This document shows, one piece after another, positions 55,955 through 64,000 of a stretch of 64,000 nucleotides of DNA. Below the pieces are notes generated by a model, which was not told where the DNA came from, did not search any database, and saw only the letters and a list, made by a program, of their open reading frames with translations. A program made the translations under genes and the position numbers. Origin of the DNA: Isochrysis galbana (Eukaryota > Haptophyta > Isochrysidales > Isochrysidaceae); NCBI GenBank assembly GCA_018136815.1, contig CM030931.1, positions 2,335,398 to 2,399,397 of the forward strand, read 5' to 3'. Within the stretch, counting starts at the first letter, position 1. Each line of letters starts with the position of its first letter.

Positions 55955-56761
55955 ATGTGTTGTCCGCTTGCCGAACTTCCACGGAGAGGCGTGCCAATGG
56001 GCGCTCCGTCGGCATGGTGGCCACTGGTGCTTCTCGCACACCCAACAGCAGCCGCGCTCGTCGGCAATGGCGGCGGCCGCCGCGCCTCATCGCGCCGCTT
56101 AGTCCCTCGTGCCACTCCGCCCTCGAGGGTTGTGCCCGTACCCCACGCGTGCTATGCGTCTCCTACCTATTGGGAAGACCTCTATGCCAACTTGCCTGAT
56201 GAGGATCTCAGGGATTGGCTGGTTCCGTATGATAGCGCCCTACAGAAGCTCATTGCTGCATCGCCGCTGAGCGCTGTACGAGACGAGGCCGTGATTGAGC
56301 TCGGTTGTGGCAACTCGCCACTGGCTGAACGTCTTTACCTGGATGGGTGGCTCAACATCATAGCGTGTGACATCTCTGCAGCTGCTGTGCAAGCGGCTAA
56401 AGTGCGGCAAGAAGCAACCTCGGCTAGAGTCGGGGGTCATGGCCCTCAATATTTCGTTGCGGATGTGAAGAAGCTGAGCCAAACGTTCGAAACTCATGTC
56501 TTTGGTGGTGCTTTGGACAAGGGGACGCTCGATGCGTTATGCTGCTCCGAAGGTTGGGACTACGAGGCTGGCCAATATTTTGACTCTGTTGCTTCCGTCC
56601 TCAGACCGGGCGGTGTGTGGCTCTGCATATCCCTCACACCTCCTAGTGCCATTCTCCCCATTCTCGAAAGAAGACTTGAGGAGTGGGAGGCTGCCAAAGC
56701 CAAGCCTTGGGGAAAGGGATTGTACGTTTATCAAGCCCGACGCAAGGCGTCGGCGATGTAG
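55955..56761 (+). CDS. Class I SAM methyltransferase, METTL12/13-like
   Basis: Single-exon, 268 residues (or 254 from the Met at 55997). The N-terminus (WWPLVLLAHPTAAALVG then Arg/Ser-rich) looks like a signal plus transit region. YWEDLYANLPDEDLRDWLVP precedes motif I VIELGCGNSPLAERLY, motif II IIACDIS, and the DKGTLDALCCSE acidic motif shared by eEF1A-lysine methyltransferase-type enzymes (METTL12, METTL13, EEF1AKMT4). VLRPGGVWLCISL is the post-motif strand. The enzyme probably methylates a protein lysine, in an organelle if the leader is real. Substrate is inferred. Confidence 0.87.
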   Translation: MCCPLAELPRRGVPMGAPSAWWPLVLLAHPTAAALVGNGGGRRASSRRLVPRATPPSRVVPVPHACYASPTYWEDLYANLPDEDLRDWLVPYDSALQKLIAASPLSAVRDEAVIELGCGNSPLAERLYLDGWLNIIACDISAAAVQAAKVRQEATSARVGGHGPQYFVADVKKLSQTFETHVFGGALDKGTLDALCCSEGWDYEAGQYFDSVASVLRPGGVWLCISLTPPSAILPILERRLEEWEAAKAKPWGKGLYVYQARRKASAM

Positions 56762-57335
56762 TGGTATTATTGTAGCGCGAGTTCCCGGTCTTGCATCGAT
56801 TCCTGCATCAAGGACGGCGTGACAGGTGATAGGTTGGAGTATGAAGCTTTGGAATAAGTATAGACATCACAAAAAGCTGTTGTTACAGATTGACCTATCC
56901 TATGACTTTGGACTATGGACTATGGATATGGAGCGCGCCACGATCGCTCCCGAGCGAGCCCTAGGCGAGCCTCGCCTCTCGCCAACGCTCCCCAGTTGGG
57001 ACGCCCAACGGCGCCAGAGGCGGCTCGTGGCAGAGCCCTTTCACAGCCCATCCAACCTGCGCCCGCCCGCCCCAGCGCGCCGGGTGGTGAGCACCAACAC
57101 CATACAGGTTGCAGGTTGCCACCACTGCCAGTGGTAGCCCGGTCACTCACTAGGGGGTGCGAAGGGCACCATCGGTAATGGGCAAACGAGGACCTAAATA
57201 AGCTCCCTATAGGTTCTGGTATGAGAGATCAGCAAAAAAATCCGGGGTCCTCCGGCAAAATTTTCGAAAAATACTCAATTTCAGGCCTCTGACGGCCGCC
57301 CAGATCGTTCAGCATCTGTGGTCTCTGTGGGGATC
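56762..57335. other. Intergenic with MERA-type start
   Basis: The ATG at 56929 opens MERATIAPERALGEPRLSPT, one of five MERA starts in the window. No family motif follows. The rest is unassigned. Confidence 0.3.
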
Positions 57336-57351
57336 AGATTATCAGATTCAA

Positions 57352-58236
57352 AATATAAAAATAATTAATGTTATATCCTAGCCAACCCCACTAGCTAATT
57401 GGACACAACTTTTCCGTCCCGGAATCCCGCCATGCCTGACGAGCCAGGTGTCCGACTGCTACCGGGGGGAGGGGGCACTGCCCCCTCCCCTCGGTATTTG
57501 TCCTCCCCCCAGTGCACGCACCGACCCCGCGCACACCAGCACGTCCTCTCCTCGAGTCCACGCTAGGGGAAAACCCCTTTCGGGTAAAAACAACGCAGGG
57601 GGGAGGGGGCACTCGTGAATGGGAGCCCAGAAGCGCTAATCTCTCTCGCCGAGGCGAGTGGCCGCGGCGAGCCGCGGCCCTTCCCTCCTGGTTCTGGTGC
57701 CCCCGTCTTCTCTTACCCAAACGGGGCGAGAAGACACGTAAACGCCGGAGGGGAGAGCTGCCCCTCCCCCCTCCCCCCTCCCCTCCCTCTTCCCTCTTCC
57801 TCCTCTCTTCCCTGCGGCTCTGGCCCATGACGCGCGCCTGCGGCCCCTCTTCAGGTCCCCAGGAGGCCTGCAGGGGCCTGGGAGCGCAGCTCAGGGGGCA
57901 GGTGAGGCTGGGGCATGGCCCTGGCCCCTCCTGCCTCTCCCTCGCTGGCTCTCGAGTCCCTGCCGGTCGACTGGAGCTGGCTAGGGGCTCCTGATCAGGG
58001 GGGCCCAGGGGGAGGAGGGGTTGGTCAGAGCGAGAAGCAGGCCAACGCGGGCCAGGGCGTGCGATCTGTGCCCGACTCTCAGGGAGAGTCTGGGCAGTCT
58101 GGGTGAGTCCCCCCTACATGCCAAGAGGCATCGCAGGGGGGTGGATGGTTCTCGCCCCCCATGAGTGGAGACGAGAGAGTGGGGGGGGCGCGAGGCCCCC
58201 CTCCATGGTCCATGGCGACCAATCATAAGATCAGTG
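57352..58236 (-). mobile_element. Family A retroposon, full-length, with target-site duplication
   Basis: Flanked by AGATTATCAGATTCAA at 57336-57351 and 58237-58252 (16 bp, perfect). On the minus strand the head hairpin is ACTGATC-TTAT-GATTGGT (58234-58217) and the tail is ATAACATTAATTATTTTTAT. Confidence 0.92.
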
Positions 58237-58252
58237 AGATTATCAGATTCAA

Positions 58253-58590
58253 GCCGCGCTGATGTTGCGTTACAACGACAACGACAACCGGGAGAAGTCT
58301 TAATAAATAAGTGTAAGTGTGTATGTGTTTGTGTCATGTCATGCATGTGGGAACATGTGTGTTATGTGAAATGTTGAAACAATGCGGTATTTAGAGATCG
58401 TATCATCGTCATAATGAAGAGGTGAAGGTAGGTAGGAGGTAGCACCTATCCGGGGCTGCGAAAGAGCGAGTAACAAGTAGCTGTCATGACCATGTACGGC
58501 CCAACACGTACAACACTCGCCACCAACGCGCAACGATCATATCATTTTGAAGAAGGAAGTCCCCGCGATGCCAGCGCCGCTTTCACATAC
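58253..58590. other. 3' flank of the GT95-type gene
   Basis: Short GTGTATGTGTTTGTGTCATG stretch. No gene seen. Confidence 0.3.
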
Positions 58591-61063
58591 TTATATGCCG
58601 GTACATCCGCGTGCTCTCTCGCCAAGCTGCACCCATCCCTCGACGACTTGGCCATCGCTGAGGCGCGTCGACGTGAATTTGTTGCACGGGTGAAGTACAA
58701 CACGGTGATCAGCTCCGACGAAAGACAGAATCAGCGTGTCTGTGCTATTTGCCATAGGGCGATAACGCCCTAGCCCCCATGGCGAGACCAGCACCCCACG
58801 ATCCAGAAAGGCCATTGCCGTTATGCCTGACCAGGCCCAAGGGCCCGTCCCCAATACTTGCCGTACTGCAGGGTGTTCCGCATCGGAGGGGTCGCTCCAG
58901 CCCTTGGCGTACACCCTAAAATACTCAGGCGTCAGCTCGCCCCTTCCCTGTTGACCTTCGCCTAGAAGTAGCCCGATCACCCCAGGCCTCATGAACGTGA
59001 ATGACTTGGGGTCATCAATCGAGTCGAACTTGAGTTCAAGGGTGCGGCACAACGAGAGCGTGACGACATCGTCATGAGCAGACCATGTCCCGCGGCCCCA
59101 GGGCGATGAAACACGACCTCGAATGAAGAAGATGATGGCTGCTTTAGTGCTCTCACCTAAAGACCAAGGACCTCTTCTCACAAGAGCCCTTCCCAGGGGG
59201 GTTTCCTCAGGAGAGTTCCGCTCCTGGGGTCGGTATGCCGTGGTGCCACCGAGCTGCTTGCCGTTCCACTGATCCCCTAACTGCTCGATGGCCTCGCTGA
59301 AAGCCCTCCACCAAACCCAGGCACACTCACGTGCGCATTCGGGTGGCGGATCCAGGTTCGCGGGAGGGTAGCCGCCGAAATAGTGACGTTTGTCCAAAGA
59401 CCACTCGCCCACAGCTCCCACAACGGGGATGCCATCCATCGTGTATTCGACGCCAAAAGTATAGTGATAAATGTATGGGTCCTCGGCCGACACGTTTTGA
59501 TGCCAGGTTGAAGAGGGCTCTATTTGAAGCTGCTGCCAAACGAAGTTCTTGATCCCAAGATTTGCGCAGGCAAGGGAGTAGCCCCACATCTCGAGGACCC
59601 AACCGAAGGTAGCATCGGCCTCGTGGTCGGCCTTGAGCTTGACAGACAAGTCAAGCCACATTGGAGTCAGCTTTTTGAGTGAAGAAATATGCATGATGGC
59701 AGGTGAGGGGCCGACAGGCTGTACGTCGAGATGGTTGCCCGAATAGTACCGTTTCACCACCTGCGTGCAGACACGGAGGCATGGGCGCTCCGCAGGCGGT
59801 TGTGGTGGTCGATGGCCGGTGCAGCACAAAAACTTGGTGCGATGGCGGCGCACGCACTCGTGCTTGCTGCTCCGGCACAGGGGACATGTACGGGAAGAAG
59901 AAGGCGACGTTGAGCTGGGGTGTCGCTCGATTGGGCAGATCGCGCAGGAGTATATGATCTGTCTCGGCAATGTACACATAATCTTCTGGCACCTTGAGAC
60001 GCCACGCATCATCCTTAAGCATGGCGTTGATTGTCCACGGCCGGTTTATGACCTACGAGCGGGAGTGACATCTCAGTGAGGATGCCACAAGGACGCGGCC
60101 AGCCGCACGACGGCGCGTGCTACAAGGGAAGTTCCGAATACGTGTATCCACCTAAAAGGGAATGAGGAGAGGCCCAGCACACGTTGGCCAAGGTTGGGCA
60201 AGAAAAGGAGGAGCTGGCCTACGAGAGCCTATGCTTCTATGTGTGTGCGTACGCATGTGCATCGCCCGCCTGGCGGGTCAGCGCACCTGGAAGCCGCGGG
60301 TAGTTGAGTGATCAGCCTGTGAAATCGTGATCGTTGGCATCGTCGACATTAGCCCGTCTGGCTTCCCGTTCGGCGAGGCGAGGATTCGTGTGAAGCCCGT
60401 CATCTCGGTGCACGGGTTGGCGGCCACAACCTTCCGGTAGTGGTAGTGCATGATCTTGGACTGCCATTCCTGATACTCGCTGGCTTGCGCGGTGAGGAGA
60501 ATGTGGAAGGGGCGCCGGCCCTTCGGGCACGGAGCACCAGGCACAATCTCCTTCCGCCAGCGCAGATCGGACGGGTCATCAGACTCCGCATCCGGCACCG
60601 GCAAGTAGTTGGGAGAGCCGTCGAGGAGCCGCCTCTCGCTGAGAGTGGGCGGGGGGTAGCGAGCGGCGTAGTCATCATAGTCTTTGAACCCATTCTCGGG
60701 CGAGAACCTCGAAGGCCCGGACGAGCCCGCACTCACGGGAGCCGATCGGAGGAGCCGGTTGTATACAAACATTCCAGAGCGCTCAGCGAGTGGTTGGCCG
60801 CCGGCTGCGGTGGCATCAGCAGCGGCCAGCGCGACAGCGGGCGATGGGCTGGCGGCGCGGACGTGGATCGAGGACGAGCCCATCGGCTGGCTTGCCCCCA
60901 GCCGCTGCTCCTCGGCCAGCCTGCCTGAACGGAGAGTGTGCTGCAGCTTGGCACGCGAGACGGCACCGCCCACTGTGAGTGAGACTGTAGTATAGTAGAC
61001 GTGGTGTAGGAGGGCAACGAGGGCGAAAGGGGTGAGCGCGAGCAGGACGTGACGCAGCTGCAT
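58591..61063 (-). CDS. Hydroxyproline O-arabinosyltransferase-like (GT95) enzyme
   Basis: About 713 residues. Exons 61063-60287, 60052-59858 and 59760-58591 join in phase 0 (TTCCAG|GTGCGC ... CGTAG|GTCATA; GCACGA|GTGCGT ... CGCAG|GTGGTG). Residues 7-30 (LLALTPFALVALLHHVYYTTV) form the type II Golgi anchor, then a Ser/Ala-rich stem. Catalytic domain: FHILLTAQASEYQEWQSKIM, GFTRILAS, VINRPWTI, YVYIAETDHILLRDLPN (the DxD-like region), VQPVGPSPAIMH, ATFGWVLEMWGYSLA and GEWSLDKRHYFGG. These match plant HPATs, which add arabinose to hydroxyproline of cell-wall proteins and peptides. The C-terminal about 190 residues add two copies of a GPW...G-x-x-x-SPWG-x-G module, perhaps lectin-like. Donor sugar is not certain. 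Confidence 0.92.
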
Positions 61064-61440
61064 CGGCCCGCCCCACCGCGCGCCCTCGCTCTCGCTGGCG
61101 GCTTTGGGGGGGAGGGGAGGGGGGGCGGGCGAGGCGGTTTTGGCGCGCTAGCGCGGTGAGAGACGGAGGGGCGGAGGGGGGGGGGAAGGGCTCGTCTCGC
61201 GCGAGAGAGGGGAACGGGGAGAGGGGGAGAGGGAAGGGGGGGGGGGCGAGTAGAGAGAAGAGAGGGAGAGGAGAGAGAGTACGAGAAGGAGAGGAGACTG
61301 CTGAGGACGAGAGGGGAAGAAGGACAACGGATACAATAGAGGAGAAACGAGGGGAGAGGAGAGAAGAGAGAGATGAGGAGGTACTGGAGTCGCTCGCGCG
61401 GCTCGCTGAGATGTCAATGTTCATACTCTAGAGTACTCTA
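61064..61440 (-). promoter_or_regulatory. GA/CT-rich leader of the GT95-type gene
   Basis: Strongly purine-rich on the plus strand (pyrimidine-rich on the gene strand) over about 300 bp just upstream of the start, like the leader of IDI-SQS. A promoter role is inference. Confidence 0.4.
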
Positions 61441-61732
61441 AGTAAAGACTGTATGGTTGGGCTCGGCTCTTGCTGGTTGTAGTGTTTTAAAGTGTGCTCG
61501 CTCGTACGTGTGCGTTGCCTGAGGCAAGGGTGTGCGTCTCTTCCCGTTCGAGAACAAGCTTATAGGGCCGGTCTACGCGACTTCTCTTGTCCGCGGGGGT
61601 CCTTATTTCCAGGGTCTCCAAAAGAGAAAATGAGGATCTCACTAACCTAGATGGGAAGTACGTTTTTACCATTTTTCGGTGAAGGCCCAAAACAAGTTTC
61701 AAGTTTAAAAAACAAAACCAGGCAGTTAGGTG
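61441..61732. other. Spacer
   Basis: Nothing recognised. Confidence 0.25.
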
Positions 61733-62400
61733 TCGTTCCGTCAATTGTGGGACATCAGTCGAACTGAGCGATCAAATGTCCACAGTTGTTTTAAAATTAA
61801 TTTTTAAAATTAAATTGTTTTAAACTTACCATAGAGCATAACAACTTTTTTCTCTGCTTTCCCCCGCGCTCCGAGGGAGACGCCCTGTCAAGGCTTTTCC
61901 TCTGCGTCTCCTCTAAGGCCGACAACTACATAAACACGCAATTTAAGAGATATTTTCACACGGAGCATCTGTGATGACTTGCAATCACATCGGATGGGCA
62001 CGGCGCGATGTGCATCGGTCCCCCCGCGGATACGCCGTGCGTGCGCATGTCAACTCGTTCCATCTTCGTACCCCCTGAGGCCCACAACTACGTAAACTCG
62101 TCGTATAAGAGATGTTTCTTTACGCAGCACGTGTGATGACTTGCAATCACATTGTGCACGCCGTGCGTGGGCACGGCGCGATGTGCATCGGCGCCCCCCG
62201 CGGGGGCGCCGTGCGTGCGCATAGCAACTTCCAGGAAGGTGCACGCCGTGCGTTCACTCTTTCCGCGGGGGAACTCTGGGCGCGGAGGACGGGCGGGAAC
62301 CCTGGGGGCACCCCCTGGGACCGGTTGGTTATCACAGTATGTGACGAGAACATTAACGTAAACAGCTGTCTGGTCTTTTGATCTCTCTCTCTCCCCCCCC
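61733..62400 (-). repeat. Family D/E element, longest single copy
   Basis: Begins with the D end (GGTGTCGTTCCGTCAATTGT), passes through TTTTAAAATTAATTTTTAAA and GGAGACGCCCTGTCAAGGCT, then two GC-rich palindromic E units (62000-62060 and 62130-62300). It ends near the CCCCTGGGACCGG block. The second half matches 17270-17540. Confidence 0.88.
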
Positions 62401-63045
62401 CCCCCGGGGTCCCCTCCCCCCCTCCCCCCCTCCCCCTCCACCGGCGGCTAGCGCGGCGCTTTGGCCCTCCTCCCCACCGGGAGTCGGGTGAATGAAATTC
62501 TGAACTGGGTCGGGCAACCCCATTTGGGTGTCTGGACGGGGGACGAACGGCGAACGAAGGGCTGTGGGGCGGCGAGGCGCTCCTAGCGGCCCTAGTGTGT
62601 TGGGTTTTAAGAGATTGTTAGACCTACAAAGAACTCTTCCCTCAGGGAGGGAGCCTAGGCTGCTTGAGTGCAGCGACGCAGCGAACAACGACGGACAAAG
62701 AGCCTGAGAACAACAGGCTGCACAGACTCACGAACATACCGGAATCATTCACCCAAACCAAGCAAATTATCAAGCAACCGCGACCCCAAATCACCGATAA
62801 CTCAAACACGTCGCGAGAGACGGAGAGAGAGAGCGAGAGAGAGAGAGAGACTCCGCAGCGACGGCCGGAGCGTGTCTCCGTTGTAACTTCCCACGTAGCG
62901 GAGAGTCCGAAGGGGAGCGTCATGTCGCGCGACCACGGCGATCACTTTGGATACAGATCGCAACGAGATGTCTTCACGACAGAGGAAATCTTGCCGTTGA
63001 GCGTGAACCTTCTAGACGCTTCTAACGAACAACCCTGAGTAGCAA
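62401..63045. other. Spacer preceding the long repeat
   Basis: C-rich run at 62390-62440 and a GA run at 62815-62850. No gene supported. Confidence 0.3.
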
Positions 63046-63711
63046 CCAAGGGGAAGAAACACCAAAGGGGCCAAGGCTTGCATGTAATTTGCATCAAGGG
63101 GAAAGATTCCCTCACCTAGGAAGCGAACCTACACCGGTCTCCAAGGGGAGATGGCAAATTAAACCTCAAATCTCGAGCGGCTAGAGCAACCGACTCGCTC
63201 GCCAAAACCTTGACCGAGAAGAAAGAAGCAAGGACCTACAAGCCAAGGGTAGCGGACCTAGGGAATGTGAGAGGAAGTTTCCGAACGCCAACGCCAAACG
63301 CCGAACGCGGGGATTCAACGAAACCCTAACCAGGCCAAGCAGAACCTACGAAGAACAGGCCTGGACAACAACGAAAGTCAGCAGGTCCCAAGAAAGAACC
63401 GGAACCCAACAAGAAACAACAAGCCTTGCAAGAAGCTAAACAAGCCTTCACAAGGTAACTCGAGAGCCTGAGACAAGCGCGCAGCGAGTGACAGGCGACC
63501 TGGCTCCTTTGGGTCAAGATTACCCGAAAGGAGGAAACCTGGAATCTAGACCTGACAAACAGGCTAGAAGGAACGAAACGAGAACTCGAATTCTAGATCG
63601 CTAGGGACGAACCCTACCAACCTAGATGTACCTGAGCTTCACCGTGTGGCCGCACGGCGAAGGACCTGGAAACAAGAGCCTGGAAATCGCATCATCTAGG
63701 ATGAATGCGAC
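63046..63711. repeat. Long dispersed direct repeat, copy 2
   Basis: See copy 1 at 4393-5060; same orientation, 58.6 kb apart. Confidence 0.85.
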
Positions 63712-64000
63712 AGGAGAGGGAGGGAGGGAGGGAAGGAGGGGGGGGGGGGGCAGAGCGAGGGGGGGAAGAGAGGGGGGGAGAGAGAAGGGAGCAAGAGGGA
63801 GCGAGAGAGAGGGAGAGCGAGCGCGAGGGGAAGGGGGGGCACGAGCAAGCTGCAGGGCTGGGAAAAGAGAGGGCACCGCGAGGTTGTTGCATTGAGGTGC
63901 CTAGGCGGAGAGGTGGATGGAGGCGGCAGAGGGCCGGGGTGGTGGTGTTGCAGGGTGAGTGTCAAGGAGGGAGACGCGAGGTCGACGACGGAAAAGTTGT
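63712..64000. other. Purine-rich tract at window end
   Basis: GA/G-rich run of about 150 bp following the long repeat. Nothing coding seen. Confidence 0.4.

Overview
The window looks like nuclear DNA of a flagellated, GC-rich unicellular alga with a red-type secondary plastid. A haptophyte is my best guess; a stramenopile or dinoflagellate relative is possible. The reasons are: spliced genes with short introns (about 50-175 nt), mostly in phase 0; a fused isopentenyl-diphosphate isomerase/squalene synthase, an architecture known from diatoms, haptophytes and dinoflagellates; a DNAJB13/RSP16-type radial-spoke chaperone; a Josephin-UBX ataxin-3; a hydroxyproline arabinosyltransferase-type enzyme; and a lone giant-virus-type gene. 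The species assignment is inference. Exon borders were read by eye from splice sites, reading frame and family conservation.

Layout. 1-2.7 kb: prolyl oligopeptidase (minus strand, catalytic end cut by the window edge). 3-7.4 kb: microsatellites and repeats. 7.8-8.9 kb: DNAJB13-like. 9.6-15.5 kb: LINE relics, a possible Fanzor/TnpB-like relic and a 154-bp tandem array. 15.6-16.4 kb: BPHL-like hydrolase. 17-18.8 kb: repeats, a Tc5/pogo-type transposase relic and a MITE-like element. 18.9-20.3 kb: GT25-type glycosyltransferase. 23.9-25.3 kb: cysteine-rich single-pass membrane protein. 28-29.3 kb: ChaN-type protein. 32.6-35.1 kb: IDI-SQS fusion. 35.6-37 kb: SMP-30/gluconolactonase-type enzyme. 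40.9-44 kb: uncertain signal-peptide and small membrane proteins. 45.7-48 kb: membrane-anchored, proline-rich surface protein. 49.2-50.1 kb: giant-virus-type ORF and a cysteine-knot-like ORF. 52-54.6 kb: Josephin-UIM-UBX protein. 56-56.8 kb: class I methyltransferase. 58.6-61 kb: HPAT-like GT95 enzyme. 61.7-64 kb: repeats.

The genes form no operon or cluster and are largely unrelated housekeeping or secretory functions: sterol precursor synthesis, Golgi glycosylation, proteolysis and ubiquitin, and flagella. Between them lies a dense population of dispersed repeats. I grouped these by eye. Family A is an about 880-bp retroposon with 16-bp target-site duplications and a covarying 5' stem-loop. 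Family D/E is a GC-rich, palindrome-bearing element. Family F carries a short shared motif. Family C and a 0.67-kb direct repeat are also present. The two most interesting signals are the covarying head hairpin of family A and its relatives, and the strong tendency of exons to begin with GT just after the acceptor AG, which resembles insertion of introner-like elements.
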